A stretch of DNA of 64,000 nt from Affinundibacterium nitidum (GCF_014284155.1 NZ_JACOFZ010000006.1:1-64000); one strand, 5' to 3'; positions 25,086 through 35,456 are shown, counted from the first letter of the stretch. The notes: generated from the sequence alone by a model not told the origin. A program made the numbers and translations.

Positions 25086-27389
25086 ATGAAAACGCCAACA
25101 CAATTGAACAAAATGACGCTTGCTGTAGCAATGGCCTTAACTTCCGTTTCGGCCTTTGCTCAAGATGCAGCCCCAGCAGCTCAGGCAGCTGCTGACAAAA
25201 ACGGTTTGAACTTAGATACCGTTGTGATTACGGGTTCACCTATTGGTAAATCTAAAATGAAGGCTAGCGTGGCGGTTAGTACGCTCGAAGCTGATCAAAT
25301 TATGCAAGCCTCGCCAACGAATGCGGCCGAGATCTTGCGCTCAGTTCCAGGTGTTCGTGCAGAATCTTCCGGGGGGGAGGGGAACGCGAACTTGACTGTA
25401 CGTGGCGTGCCAATTTCAGCAGGTGGTGCACGCTACGTACAGTTTCAGGAAGATGGTTTGCCAGTCTTGTTATTCGGTGACGTGGCATTCGTGACACCAG
25501 ACATGTATTTGCGCGCTGATGGTGGTTTGAGCCATTTGGAAGTGGTGCGCGGCGGTTCTGCTTCTACCTTAGCAACCAATGCACCAGGCGGCATCATCAA
25601 CTTTATTACGCGTAGTGGTAAAGAGAAGGGCGGCAGCATCGGCATTACTAAAGGCTTGGACTTCAACCAAACACGCTACGACTTTGATTACGGCGCAGCC
25701 ATCTCTGAAAAAACGCGTATGTTTATCGGCGGGTTCTACCGCACAGGTGACAGTTCACGCCCGGCAGGTGTGACAGCTGAAGATGGTGGCCAATTGCGCG
25801 CCAATATCACACGCGAACTCGATAACGGTTACGTGCGTTTGAGCTTCAAGCACCTTGACGACAAAACGCCAATGAATATGCCAGTGCCAGTGAAAACGGT
25901 GAATGGCACGATTTCTGAAATGGCGGGCATCGATCCACGCAAAGCCAGCTTCTATTCTCCATACTGGGTCAAAGACATTGTGCTCGACAAAAATAATAAT
26001 CGTGTCGCGACGAATATCAATGATGGCCTGCATGTGACGAATAATGCGTTTGGTGCAGAGGCTTCTTTGAATCTGGGTGGCGGCTGGGTGCTCGATGAAA
26101 AATTCCGTAAGTCGACCAATACAGGTCGTTTCATCTCTATCTTCCCAGCTGATAATGGCAATGCGCAGAAGAACATGACCTACGCAACAGGTCCAAATGC
26201 AGGTAAAGCCTACACCGGTGCTGCTTTCACGGCCGCTGTCTTTAATACGTCAATTGATGATGCTGGTAGCACAGTCAATGATTTGCGCGTATCGAACGCC
26301 TTCAATACAGCGGATGGTAAATTCACAGTGACTGGCGGCTTGTTCACATCATTGCAAAACGTAGCGCTGACATGGAACTTTAACCATTACTTACTGCAAG
26401 CGACAGGTGATAAGCCTGCATTGCTAAATTCAGCCGGCACCATCGCTGGTTCACCAGGCTTGTTGGCACAAGGTACTGATGTCTGGGGTGGTTGCTGCAA
26501 TCGTGCGATCGACGCGCAATACAAAACAACCTCACCATATGCAGCTTTTGGCTTTGAATCTGGCCCATTGAATATCGATGCGAGCATTCGTCGTGACGAG
26601 CAAGATGCGAGCGGCACATACAATCAAGCGGTTCGTCAAAACTATAGCCAAGCAAATGTGAAGACGATTGACTATACAGTGAATCACACCTCTTACTCAG
26701 TAGGCGCGAACTATTCCATTGATAAGAACCTTGCCTTGTTTGCGCGCGCCAGTGATGGTATCGCTTTCAATGCAGACCGTGTGATGTTTGGCAATCCATT
26801 GGATGGTACGACACCTATCAGCACCAATATCGTGAAGCAAACTGAAGCTGGCGTGAAATGGAAGAGCGGTGACTTGAGTAGCTTTGTGACTTTGTTCCAA
26901 GCGAAAACGGATGAATCGAACTTTGAAGCAACTACACAAAAATTCACAGCCAATTCCTATGATGCGAAAGGTGTGGAAGTTGAAGCGAGTTATCGTCTCG
27001 GTGATTTCCGTTTGAATGGAGGCTTGACTATTACAAATGCGACGATCGTTGGTGCGAATGATAAATCTATCATTGGCAAGACTCCACGCCGTCAAGCGCG
27101 CACTGTGTACCAGCTGACGCCAACCTACACAATGGGTGATGTCGTTTTGGGCGCAAGCTTAATTGGTACTAGCAAGGCTTGGGGCGATGATGGCAATACT
27201 TTGACACTACCTGGCTTTAATGTCGTGAATGCCTTCGTCAACTATCAAGTGAACGACAAAGTGAAATTGTCCTTGAACGCTAACAACTTGTTTAACCAAA
27301 TTGGTTATACCGAAGTGGAAGGTGATGGACATGCTGCACGTTCGATTAATGGACGCACTATTCGCGCGACGCTGACTTACTCCTTCTAA
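25086..27389 (+). CDS. TonB-dependent outer membrane receptor, probable sucrose receptor
   Basis: 767 residues. A signal peptide ends near AFAQ (residue 26). The TonB box region is LDTVVITGSP, the plug domain about 55-180 (NAAEILRSVPGVRAES, LTVRGVP, VVRGGSASTLATNAPGGIINFITR), then a 22-strand barrel ending in RATLTYSF. The AAGGAGA ribosome site is excellent. Position behind a LacI regulator and before amylosucrase points to sucrose as substrate, parallel to SuxA of Xanthomonas. Substrate is inferred from context. A terminator-like hairpin lies between this gene and amylosucrase. Confidence 0.85.
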   Translation: MKTPTQLNKMTLAVAMALTSVSAFAQDAAPAAQAAADKNGLNLDTVVITGSPIGKSKMKASVAVSTLEADQIMQASPTNAAEILRSVPGVRAESSGGEGNANLTVRGVPISAGGARYVQFQEDGLPVLLFGDVAFVTPDMYLRADGGLSHLEVVRGGSASTLATNAPGGIINFITRSGKEKGGSIGITKGLDFNQTRYDFDYGAAISEKTRMFIGGFYRTGDSSRPAGVTAEDGGQLRANITRELDNGYVRLSFKHLDDKTPMNMPVPVKTVNGTISEMAGIDPRKASFYSPYWVKDIVLDKNNNRVATNINDGLHVTNNAFGAEASLNLGGGWVLDEKFRKSTNTGRFISIFPADNGNAQKNMTYATGPNAGKAYTGAAFTAAVFNTSIDDAGSTVNDLRVSNAFNTADGKFTVTGGLFTSLQNVALTWNFNHYLLQATGDKPALLNSAGTIAGSPGLLAQGTDVWGGCCNRAIDAQYKTTSPYAAFGFESGPLNIDASIRRDEQDASGTYNQAVRQNYSQANVKTIDYTVNHTSYSVGANYSIDKNLALFARASDGIAFNADRVMFGNPLDGTTPISTNIVKQTEAGVKWKSGDLSSFVTLFQAKTDESNFEATTQKFTANSYDAKGVEVEASYRLGDFRLNGGLTITNATIVGANDKSIIGKTPRRQARTVYQLTPTYTMGDVVLGASLIGTSKAWGDDGNTLTLPGFNVVNAFVNYQVNDKVKLSLNANNLFNQIGYTEVEGDGHAARSINGRTIRATLTYSF

Positions 27390-27511
27390 CTTTTTTGTTT
27401 GAAAGGAATCGCCCGAATCTATAGGGTGAAATAAATCGATGGCTCCTGACTAAATCATTTTACGATTGGTAAGGAGCCGCTCCGAAACTTAAAGACTCAA
27501 ACTCCAGTGGC

Positions 27512-27567
27512 CCTGTGGAGCGAAAACCCGACACGTTTGTGATGCGTATCGCTCCACAGGTTTTTTT
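27512..27567 (+). terminator. Terminator or attenuator between TonB receptor and amylosucrase
   Basis: A 12-bp perfect stem (CCTGTGGAGCGA at 27512-27523, complement at 27549-27560) with a 25-base loop and a T7 tract. A second hairpin with arms GGCTCCT (27441-27447) and AGGAGCC (27472-27478) precedes it. The downstream genes begin 27 bases later, so the terminator probably sets the receptor:enzyme ratio. Confidence 0.8.
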
Positions 27568-27593
27568 AGGTCACGGGTCGATTGAATCTACTC

Positions 27594-29579
27594 ATGAGTG
27601 ATTCTTGCTTTTCCATGAAATTCGAACCCCAATTACATGCGTTAGATCCTTCGCGCCGCGCACAATTGCAGCAGCGAGTCGAAGAGCACTGGCCACAGCT
27701 TGAGGCGTGCTTAGAGCGTTTGTATGGAAAGAAAGCCGGGTACAGCGATTTCCTTGATGCGCTGTTGCAAGTGTTGGTGGATGCATCTTTGGAGAGAAGT
27801 GAAGAGTTATTGCAACTTGATGCACTACGTTTGCAGCGATCAGATTGGTTTTGCTCGGAAAATATGTTGGGGTACTGCGCGTACGTCGACCGCTTTGCAG
27901 GAAACTTGCAAGGTGTCGAACAACGAATTCCACATCTACAAAACTTAGGTGTCAGCTATCTCCATCTTTTGCCTTTCTTGAAGGCGAGAAAAGGGGGAAA
28001 CGACGGTGGCTTCGCGGTTGCCAGTTTCGAGGAAATTCAACCCGAGCTCGGCAATCTTAAGGATCTACTAAATCTGACGCGCAGCCTACGTCATGCCGGT
28101 ATTTCTCTGTGTTCTGATCTAGTCTTAAATCACGTAGCAGATGATCACCCATGGGCGCTTGCTGCAAAAAAAGGCGATCCACATTATCAAGCGTTCTTTC
28201 ATACGTTTGATGACCGTGTGCTGCCAGATCAGTATGAGCAAACGGTAGGGCAAATATTTCCGCAGGCTGCACCTGGCAATTTCACATTCGAGACGGGTTT
28301 GCAAAAATGGGTATGGACGACATTTTATCCATTTCAATGGGATTTAAACTACGCGAATCCACAGGTCTTGTTGCAAATGGTGAAGGCCATGCTGAATTTG
28401 GCCAACTGGGGAGTGGAAGTATTTCGTCTAGATTCGACTGCCTTTTTGTGGAAGCGTTTGGGCACCAATTGCATGAATCAGGACGAGGCGCATTGGATCT
28501 TGCAAGCTTTGCGCAGTATTGTACAAATCGCCGCTCCAGCCGTGGTATTGAAAGCTGAGGCAATTGTGCCGACGGCTGACCTTCCTGCGTATTTGGGCAA
28601 CGAGGAAAAGCAAATCAAAGAATGCCAAATTGCGTATCACAGTAGTTTAATGGCGTCGGCATGGATGGCATTGGCCGAGCAGAAAACTGATGTTTTGCAG
28701 TGCGTGATTGAACATACCCCAAGCTTGCCTAAGCAGGCGAGTTGGTTAACCTATGTGCGCTGTCACGATGACATAGGTTGGAATGTTTTGCGCGCTGAGG
28801 TGACGGCCGTGAGCGAATCGACCTCCATCGCACAAGAACGCTTGCAAGCGGTCTCCAGGTTTTATTCGGAACAAGGCGAAGGTTTTGCTGATGGCTTGCG
28901 CTTTCAAGCAAGTGACCCATCGGCTGTGCATGGCACGGTTGGAATGGCAGCCTCTTTGTGTGGCGTTAAAGGAAAAGCGTTGGCGTCGAATCAAATAGCG
29001 ACTCGTCGTATGTTGTTGATGTATGCACTGGCCATGAGTTTTGGAGGTATGCCCTTATTGTATATGGGTGATGAGTTCGCCCAAACTAATGATCGTTCGT
29101 ATCTTCAAGACATTGATCGCAGTCATGACGGACGCTGGTTGCAGAGACCTATGTTTGATGAAGTGGCGCTGAATCTGGTGCATCAAGCAGATCAAGGTAG
29201 TGTTTCTTATGTGCTCTATGCTGCGCTAATCCGCTTATTGGAGAAGCGTCGACAATCGCCAGCATTCTCCGCGGAGATTCCGGCCCATTTAATTCGACTG
29301 CCACACACTTCTATACTTGCCTTTGTACGCGGTGACTTTGACTGCAGAACGAATTCCAAACTTAAGCCCGTGCTGTGTCTATTTAATTTTTCCGACGCTG
29401 AGATAGTCTTGAATTGGAGTCAATTGGTGGAAGCGACAAAAGTGAGCCTAGGCGCGGGAGCCAATTATTTTTCGCGGAAAGACTTAAGTTGGTTTAGTGT
29501 GGATGAAGATGTATTGTTCAATGCGGAGGACGGTCATCGTGTTATGCTCAAAGCTTATGCAGCATTGTGGATTTCTTAG
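27594..29579 (+). CDS. Amylosucrase (GH13 subfamily 4)
   Basis: 661 residues from the ATG at 27594 (an in-frame TTG lies four codons earlier). Amylosucrase transfers glucose from sucrose to a growing alpha-1,4-glucan and releases fructose. The family-specific N-terminal helical domain is at 1-85. The GH13 barrel contains the nucleophile Asp at about 280 (FRLDSTAFLWK), the acid/base Glu at about 322 (KAEAIV) and HDDIGW at about 391, all lining up with the Neisseria polysaccharea enzyme. There is no signal peptide, so it acts in the cytosol on imported sucrose. It is followed by fructokinase and an MFS transporter. Confidence 0.93.
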   Translation: MSDSCFSMKFEPQLHALDPSRRAQLQQRVEEHWPQLEACLERLYGKKAGYSDFLDALLQVLVDASLERSEELLQLDALRLQRSDWFCSENMLGYCAYVDRFAGNLQGVEQRIPHLQNLGVSYLHLLPFLKARKGGNDGGFAVASFEEIQPELGNLKDLLNLTRSLRHAGISLCSDLVLNHVADDHPWALAAKKGDPHYQAFFHTFDDRVLPDQYEQTVGQIFPQAAPGNFTFETGLQKWVWTTFYPFQWDLNYANPQVLLQMVKAMLNLANWGVEVFRLDSTAFLWKRLGTNCMNQDEAHWILQALRSIVQIAAPAVVLKAEAIVPTADLPAYLGNEEKQIKECQIAYHSSLMASAWMALAEQKTDVLQCVIEHTPSLPKQASWLTYVRCHDDIGWNVLRAEVTAVSESTSIAQERLQAVSRFYSEQGEGFADGLRFQASDPSAVHGTVGMAASLCGVKGKALASNQIATRRMLLMYALAMSFGGMPLLYMGDEFAQTNDRSYLQDIDRSHDGRWLQRPMFDEVALNLVHQADQGSVSYVLYAALIRLLEKRRQSPAFSAEIPAHLIRLPHTSILAFVRGDFDCRTNSKLKPVLCLFNFSDAEIVLNWSQLVEATKVSLGAGANYFSRKDLSWFSVDEDVLFNAEDGHRVMLKAYAALWIS

Positions 29580-29676
29580 CGCAGGTGCTAGTATCAGGTT
29601 CTAAAAATAGAATCAGCGCGAATACCTACACGTTATCAAATCCAAACACATATTATTTTTGAGAATGATCGTCATC

Positions 29677-30672
29677 ATGAGAAACGAATCGACCACATTG
29701 AGCACGCCAAATTTTAATTTGATTGTATTTGGTGAAGCATTGATTGATGACTTCCCTGAAGAGAGTGTAATTGGTGGCGCGCCATTCAATGTGGCTAGAA
29801 GCCTAGCGCAGTTGGGCGCACAGCCTTTGATGTTGACACGTATTGGAGATGATCCTCATGGAAGCCTAATTCAAGCCGAATTCGCGCGAACGGGACTATC
29901 AACTCTCGGTATGCAAGTCGATCAGCAGCACCCAAGCGGACGTGTTGCCGTGCATATGGAGCATGGTGCCGATGCGAGTCAGCATCGATTTGAAATTTTA
30001 CCGATGCAGGCCTATGACTTCATCGATGCTAAGCAAGTATTGCATTTGGTCCAGCAACGATTTCCAGAAGATGCGCCAGACTTGATCTACTTCGGGTCCA
30101 TGATTCAACGCTCTGCCGCTTCTCGCGAGGCCTTATTTGCTTTGTTGGAAGCGGATTGCTGTGAAGGTGCGACGAAATTTTTAGATTTGAATCTGCGTGA
30201 TGGCCAAGCCAGTGTTGAAACAATTCAAGCATCGTTAAATTACGCAGACATCGTTAAGTTAAATGAAGATGAATTACGTTTCGTTGCTAAGCATGCTTTG
30301 GATGAGCCTTATGGGGCGGAGATATCACTAGGTAATGAAAGTTTGCGTGCGGCTTGCCTAGCGCTGATGCAGCAGTACATGATGCAAGCAGTAATCGTAA
30401 CCTTAGGCGAGCAAGGCTATTTCTATTTCGATGCAGATCATCAAATTGTTACAAGCTTGGGGCGCACAATGCCAAGTATGCCTGAGGGGTGGGTGCTACG
30501 TGACACGGTGGGTGCGGGCGATGCTTTTAGCGCTTCTTTCATTCGTGGTTGGCAGCAAAATCAAGATTTGCAGACTGTGCTTGAGCGCGCTAATCAATTT
30601 GCTCGAGCGGTGTGCGGCGTACGTGGCGCTGTTGCGCCTGACTTGAACTTCTATACGCCTTGGCGAGTTTGA
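29677..30672 (+). CDS. Fructokinase (PfkB-family carbohydrate kinase)
   Basis: About 331 residues. Three in-frame starts (29659, 29665, 29677) are possible and none has a good ribosome site. PfkB signatures are GGAPFNVARSLAQLG near residue 32 and the C-terminal DTVGAGDAFSASFIRG with the catalytic Asp. It phosphorylates fructose released by amylosucrase, feeding glycolysis. Sucrose-cluster fructokinases share the FGEALIDDFP start. Substrate is inferred from position between amylosucrase and the sugar transporter. Confidence 0.88.
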   Translation: MRNESTTLSTPNFNLIVFGEALIDDFPEESVIGGAPFNVARSLAQLGAQPLMLTRIGDDPHGSLIQAEFARTGLSTLGMQVDQQHPSGRVAVHMEHGADASQHRFEILPMQAYDFIDAKQVLHLVQQRFPEDAPDLIYFGSMIQRSAASREALFALLEADCCEGATKFLDLNLRDGQASVETIQASLNYADIVKLNEDELRFVAKHALDEPYGAEISLGNESLRAACLALMQQYMMQAVIVTLGEQGYFYFDADHQIVTSLGRTMPSMPEGWVLRDTVGAGDAFSASFIRGWQQNQDLQTVLERANQFARAVCGVRGAVAPDLNFYTPWRV

Positions 30673-30738
30673 ACTCAAACTGGTTTTGTATGAGACCGTA
30701 CACCCTCAAATAATGCCAAGAAAATCATCGGAGATATT

Positions 30739-32052
30739 ATGCACATTAGTAAACCGCACCTGAGCTTCTGGCAAATCGTCAACATGAACTTTGGATTCTT
30801 TGGTATCCAATTTAGCTTTGGTTTACAACAAAGTAGCATGAGCCCGATTTATAGTTATTTGGGAGCGGACGAAGCCAGTCTACCTTACCTGTGGTTGGCA
30901 GGACCTGTTACAGGTTTGATCGTACAACCTATCATCGGTGCGATGAGTGATAAAACCGTCAGCCGTTGGGGGCGACGTACCCCGTATTTTTTGATTGGTG
31001 CGATTCTGTGTAGCTTGGGTTTGTTGGCGATGCCGTTTAGTCCAACGCTCTGGATGGCGGCAAGTTTGTTGTGGATTTTGGATGCAGCGAACAACGTGAC
31101 GATGGAGCCGTATCGCGCTTATGTCAGCGACAGGCTCGATTCCTCTCAACATTCACTCGGCTTTTTGACGCAGAGTGCGTTCACAGGGCTTGGCCAAACT
31201 TTGGCTTATCTCACCCCCTCATTGTTGGTGATGTTAGGGATGAATAAAGATGCGGTGAACGCGAATCATATTCCCCATATTGTGATTGCGGCGTTCTTGA
31301 TTGGCGCGGTGTTTTCTCTTGGCTCGGTATTGTGGTCATTGAAAACTACGCCGGAGATACCGCTCACGGCAGAAGAAATTGCGGTGATCCGCTCACAACC
31401 GAATAATGCCTTGAGTACCTTGCAGGATATTTGGCAGGCGATTCAAGAAATGCCTTCAACGATGAAGCAGTTGGCGGTCATGAAGCTATTTCAATGGTAT
31501 GCCTTGTTCTGCTATTGGCAGTACATTATGTTGTCCTTAGCAAAAACCATATTTGATACGACGGACCCTGCTTCTACGGGTTTTCGCGATGCGGGTTTGC
31601 TCAATGGTCAACTTGGTGCGTTTTACAACTTTATCGCCTTTATAGCCGCTTTCGCTTTGGTGCCGTTTGCCCAACGATTCGGTCCGAAAATGGTGCATGC
31701 ATTCTGTCTCACTGCGGCAGGTATTGGCTTGCTGGTCATTCCTTCGATACAGCAAAGTGTCTATTTGTTTATTCCGATGTTTGGCATGGGCTTAGCTTGG
31801 GCAAGTATTATGGGCAATCCTTATATTATGCTGGCTGGCTGTATCCCGAAAGAGCGCACGGGCGTCTATATGGGCATCTTCAATATGTTTATTGTCATCC
31901 CTATGATTATTCAAATTTTTACCCTGCCATTGATTTACCGTAGTCTGCTTGACGCGAATCCACAAAATGTCATTCGTTTGGCTGGTGTGTTGCTGGTGTG
32001 TGCAGCGATCAGTGTCTGTTTTGTGAAAACCGCACCAAAGTCTTCAAATTGA
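30739..32052 (+). CDS. MFS sugar transporter, probable sucrose permease (GPH/SLC45-like)
   Basis: 437 residues with about twelve membrane helices. [24 protein letters not shown] opens helix 1, and the cytoplasmic loop 2-3 carries [21 protein letters not shown], the MFS motif with RWGRR as in plant-type and SuxC-like sucrose transporters. It is clearly paralogous to the protein at 41996. CGGAGA precedes the ATG. It would bring sucrose across the inner membrane for amylosucrase. It closes the sucrose operon. Confidence 0.88.
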   Translation: MHISKPHLSFWQIVNMNFGFFGIQFSFGLQQSSMSPIYSYLGADEASLPYLWLAGPVTGLIVQPIIGAMSDKTVSRWGRRTPYFLIGAILCSLGLLAMPFSPTLWMAASLLWILDAANNVTMEPYRAYVSDRLDSSQHSLGFLTQSAFTGLGQTLAYLTPSLLVMLGMNKDAVNANHIPHIVIAAFLIGAVFSLGSVLWSLKTTPEIPLTAEEIAVIRSQPNNALSTLQDIWQAIQEMPSTMKQLAVMKLFQWYALFCYWQYIMLSLAKTIFDTTDPASTGFRDAGLLNGQLGAFYNFIAFIAAFALVPFAQRFGPKMVHAFCLTAAGIGLLVIPSIQQSVYLFIPMFGMGLAWASIMGNPYIMLAGCIPKERTGVYMGIFNMFIVIPMIIQIFTLPLIYRSLLDANPQNVIRLAGVLLVCAAISVCFVKTAPKSSN

Positions 32053-32212
32053 GGCGGATTGAGGTTCGCACAAGATCCGTGGACCACGCTCGACACAGAG
32101 AGCGCTTTTTTGGTTTTGCTTGGGGCTTCGAGTAAAATACAGACTTTCGTCAGATTTGCTTAAAGAATGGTAAATCTGACATGCACTGTTTTACCTCTAG
32201 GCTCTTGAATTC

Positions 32213-33082
32213 ATGAAATCTGCTGCACCCCAAGATAAGCACGAAGTACGCCCCGGTCAATCGATAGAGCTGTTGAAAGAGCTTCATATCTTGACGCGCG
32301 ATGGCAAGATGAATCAAGACAGCCGCCGTAAGCTCAAACAGGTTTACCACCTCTATCAATTTATTGAGCCGTTGATGCAGCAAGTTTTGGATGCGAAGTC
32401 CGCAGTGAGCTTGGTTGACCATGGGGCAGGCAAGTCTTATCTCGGTTTTATTCTTTACGATCTTTTCTTTAAGCCGTTATTGAATGACAGTGCGGTAGGT
32501 GATGCGGCTGCTTCATCGAAGATTTATGGCATTGAAACAAGGGACGAACTTGTGGCACGCTCGCGTGAATTGGCGCAGCGTTTGCAGTTTCCTGGTATGG
32601 AATTCTTGAATTTGTCCGTCGCCGAGTCCACCACTTCACAAGCCTTACCCGAGCAAATTGATATCGTGACGGCGCTACACGCATGTAATACGGCGACAGA
32701 CGATGCGATCGAATTCGCATTGAAGAAAAAGGCGCGCTTCATGGTCTTGGTACCTTGTTGTCAGGCTGAAGTAGCAGCCGAGCTGCGTAAGTCTAAAGGT
32801 GACGCCGTGCGTAATAATCCTTTGTCTGAAATGTGGCGCCATCCGATTCATACGCGCGAGTTCGGTAGTCAGATCACGAATGTCTTGCGGTGCTTGCAGT
32901 TAGAGTCGCATGGTTATCAAGTGCGTGTGACAGAGCTGGTGGGTTGGGAGCATTCGATGAAAAATGAACTCATCGTGGCAGAATACAAAGGCGGCAAGAG
33001 CAATAAAGCGGCGCAACGCCTCGCTGAAATCCTGAGCACCACGGGTTTGCAATCCTTAGAGCGCCGTTTCTTCACATCCTAA
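32213..33082 (+). CDS. SAM-dependent methyltransferase (Methyltransf_32-like)
   Basis: 289 residues. The SAM-binding glycine loop is VDHGAGKSYLGFILYDLF (about residue 67), acidic residue at YGIETRDEL, then DIVTALHACNTATDDAIEFAL and FMVLVPCCQ, the arrangement of the methyltransferase domain related to GSTCD/Methyltransf_32. The substrate is unknown (RNA or a small molecule). A 9-bp inverted repeat (GTCAGATTT at 32149-32157 and its complement at 32172-32180) lies upstream. It is not obviously linked to the sucrose genes. Confidence 0.8.
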   Translation: MKSAAPQDKHEVRPGQSIELLKELHILTRDGKMNQDSRRKLKQVYHLYQFIEPLMQQVLDAKSAVSLVDHGAGKSYLGFILYDLFFKPLLNDSAVGDAAASSKIYGIETRDELVARSRELAQRLQFPGMEFLNLSVAESTTSQALPEQIDIVTALHACNTATDDAIEFALKKKARFMVLVPCCQAEVAAELRKSKGDAVRNNPLSEMWRHPIHTREFGSQITNVLRCLQLESHGYQVRVTELVGWEHSMKNELIVAEYKGGKSNKAAQRLAEILSTTGLQSLERRFFTS

Positions 33083-33262
33083 GCCTTTACGCCTTAATTC
33101 TGTAACGTTACTCCAAGTTCTTGTGCCGTCATCGCGCGGTAACAGAAAATGATTAATATGATTTAGCTCATTGAACGTGGCGCATGCGCAAAAGTTTGCA
33201 CATGCCCGCATTTGCTTAGGCTATGATGACTTTCATCACAGATTGATCAAAGGAAGGCGAAT

Positions 33263-34720
33263 ATGTTCGCAGCGGTAGATTTAGGGTCGAATAGTTTTCG
33301 ACTGCATATAGGCAGTTTTGATGGCAGCGCCATTCGCGTCATGAAGAGTGCGCGTGATCCGATTCGTCTTGGTGCTGGCTTAGATGCTCAAGGTAACCTC
33401 ACACCAGAAGCGATAGAGCGAGCCTTAGCATGTTTATCGCGTTTCAAAGAGCTTCTCGATAGCTATAAAGATATCGAAGTACGCTGCGTCGCCACTAATA
33501 CCATTCGAATCGCAAAGAACGCGGCCGCGTTTCTGCCTCGCGCAGAAGCCGCTTTAGGCCGCCCAATTGAGGTGATCTCCGGCGAGGAAGAGGGACGCTT
33601 GATTTATATGGGTGTGTCCAATACTTTGGCGATTCCAGCCGAACGGCGCTTGGTGATCGATATCGGCGGCGGCTCAACTGAAATTATCCTCGGGCGAGGG
33701 CATGAGATCGCCAAAGTAGAATCTTTCGGGATGGGTACGGTCAAGCATAGTTCTGCATTTTTTCCAGATGGCGTCATCACTGCAGCTGGATTTGATGCTG
33801 CAGTGGTCTCTGTTCGCTCCTTATTGGAAGATGCCACGCCGGCCTTTCAGCCTGAATACTGGCGTAATGCCTATGGCTCCTCAGGCACAGTGCGTGCGAT
33901 TTCTGATGCCCTTCTCAAAAATGGTTTCGGCGATGCCGAGGTCAGTTTGCCAAAATTGCTGGCCTTGCGCGACTACTGTATTAACAAGGGGCGCATCGAT
34001 GCGCTAAATCTCGCTGGCATTAAGCCCGAACGCGTGGCAATGGTGATTGGCGGTTTATCTATTTTGATCGGTCTCTTTCAAGAGTTAAATATTACGGTCC
34101 TGCATCCTATTGAGGCTGGTTTGCGTATGGGCGTGATGTGGGACTTGCACCTGCGTTCGACCAAGCGCGATCGCCGAGATCAAGCCGTACATGATTTTCT
34201 TGATGTATTTCGAGCTGACGTTATACGAGCAAAATCAGTCGCGGAAATCGCAAAATCTATTTTTGAGCAGTTGAAGCCCAGTAATGAACAGCTGACTCGG
34301 TATGTGTATTGGAGCGCCTTAATGCATGAGGTGGGAATGACGGTATCACATACGGGTTACCACAAACATGGTAGCTATCTCGTTGAAAACGGCGATATTG
34401 CTGGTTTCACGACGCGTGAGCAGAAACTAATGAGCCGCTTGGTGTTAAGTCAGAAAGGGAATTTGCGGAAGTTGGGCGAGAGCTTGTCGGATAGTGACAT
34501 CGCCAAAGCAGTGCTGTCGTTACGCTTAGCTGTGACCTTCATGCATTCACGTATCGAGCTAGATTTTGCTGATTTCCGCTTGAGGATGAAGAATAAGATT
34601 GAGCTTGAAATCAAGCAGTCATGGGTCAATCTTCATCCTACGGTGGCATATTGGCTGCAAAAAGAGATTGAATGCTGGCGTGAAATCGGGGTCGAGTTTG
34701 TGGTGAAGGCCTATGCTTGA
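33263..34720 (+). CDS. ppx: Ppx/GppA family exopolyphosphatase or pppGpp phosphohydrolase
   Basis: 485 residues. The actin-like ATPase fold has AAVDLGSNSFRLHIG at the start, GEEEGRLIYMGV, and phosphate loop VIDIGGGSTEIILG, followed by YGSSGTVRAI. An HD-like C-terminal domain (about 310-485) includes YWSALMHEVGMTVSHTGYHKHG. Such proteins hydrolyse inorganic polyphosphate and/or pppGpp; the two cannot be separated by eye. AAAGGAAGG is a strong ribosome site. Confidence 0.92.
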   Translation: MFAAVDLGSNSFRLHIGSFDGSAIRVMKSARDPIRLGAGLDAQGNLTPEAIERALACLSRFKELLDSYKDIEVRCVATNTIRIAKNAAAFLPRAEAALGRPIEVISGEEEGRLIYMGVSNTLAIPAERRLVIDIGGGSTEIILGRGHEIAKVESFGMGTVKHSSAFFPDGVITAAGFDAAVVSVRSLLEDATPAFQPEYWRNAYGSSGTVRAISDALLKNGFGDAEVSLPKLLALRDYCINKGRIDALNLAGIKPERVAMVIGGLSILIGLFQELNITVLHPIEAGLRMGVMWDLHLRSTKRDRRDQAVHDFLDVFRADVIRAKSVAEIAKSIFEQLKPSNEQLTRYVYWSALMHEVGMTVSHTGYHKHGSYLVENGDIAGFTTREQKLMSRLVLSQKGNLRKLGESLSDSDIAKAVLSLRLAVTFMHSRIELDFADFRLRMKNKIELEIKQSWVNLHPTVAYWLQKEIECWREIGVEFVVKAYA

Positions 34721-34738
34721 AATGCTTCCTTGTTAAAT

Positions 34739-34757
34739 AGTATAAATCGTTTATACT
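34739..34757. promoter_or_regulatory. Palindrome upstream of the RHH-like gene
   Basis: AGTATAAA at 34739-34746 and TTTATACT at 34750-34757 are perfect complements around TCG. It lies 55 bases before the start codon of the next gene, in AT-rich DNA, with no T tract. It may be an operator overlapping the promoter, possibly bound by the downstream gene's own product. Confidence 0.45.
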
Positions 34758-34811
34758 GTTTATGTATTTGAGATATTTTTAATATTGTAGGATCACGAAA
34801 CAGGAGTAAAA

Positions 34812-35342
34812 ATGGTTACCGCAGCGAAGAAAAAAGTAAGTCCTAAATCAAAAGTTTCAGTCGTGTCAGCTAAAGTGATTGCGACGGCCGCAAAATTGGC
34901 TCCTGTGAATGCAGCGGCAAAGCCAGTTAAAGTAAATGCTAAAGCAGCGCCTAAACCAAGCGCGAAGCCTGCCGCGGGCTCTAAGGTGGCAGCGAAGAAG
35001 GGAGTCGCGAAGGTGGCAACCCCCGCAGCAAAGAAAGTGCAGCTTAAGCCAGCGGTGAAGTCAGCAACTAAGCCAGTAAATAAGCCGAAAGCTCCCGCAG
35101 TAAAAGTTGAAAAGATCAAGAAACCAAAATTGGTTCGCGATAGCTTCACGATGCCTGAAGCTGAATATGCTGTCCTTGGTGATGTGAAAAAAGCCTGTTT
35201 GGCAGCTGGAGTTGAAGTGAAAAAGAGTCAATTATTGCGTATCGGCCTGGAATTGTTGAAAAAGACAGAGATGACGCAGTTGAAAGCGATGATCGCTGCA
35301 TTGCCAGCATTAAAAGCAGGTCGCCCCAAATTAGCGAAATAA
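34812..35342 (+). CDS. Lys/Ala/Pro-rich protein with ribbon-helix-helix-like C terminus
   Basis: 176 residues in two parts. Residues 1-110 are a histone H1-like low-complexity tail of Lys, Ala, Pro and Val with repeated AAKK/AKP units. Residues 112-160 read RDSFTMPEAEYAVLGDVKKACLAAG then KKSQLLRIGLELL, which has the beta-strand plus two-helix spacing of a ribbon-helix-helix DNA-binding fold. It is probably a nucleoid-associated or regulatory DNA-binding protein. I do not recognise a characterised homologue. AGGAG precedes the ATG, and a strong terminator follows. The palindrome at 34739 is a candidate binding site. Confidence 0.75.
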   Translation: MVTAAKKKVSPKSKVSVVSAKVIATAAKLAPVNAAAKPVKVNAKAAPKPSAKPAAGSKVAAKKGVAKVATPAAKKVQLKPAVKSATKPVNKPKAPAVKVEKIKKPKLVRDSFTMPEAEYAVLGDVKKACLAAGVEVKKSQLLRIGLELLKKTEMTQLKAMIAALPALKAGRPKLAK

Positions 35343-35424
35343 ATTTGGGTCAGCCGCAGAGCTGCGTTGGTAGGTGCTAATTCATTAAAAAATTAGTCTA
35401 TAAACGAATCTCAGCAAGAGTCTC

Positions 35425-35456
35425 AAAAGCCACGATTTTATCGTGGCTTTTTTATT
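35425..35456 (+). terminator. Intrinsic terminator after the RHH-like gene
   Basis: An 11-bp perfect stem (AAAAGCCACGA at 35425-35435, complement at 35441-35451) with a 5-base loop, ending in TTTTTTATTT. Confidence 0.88.
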
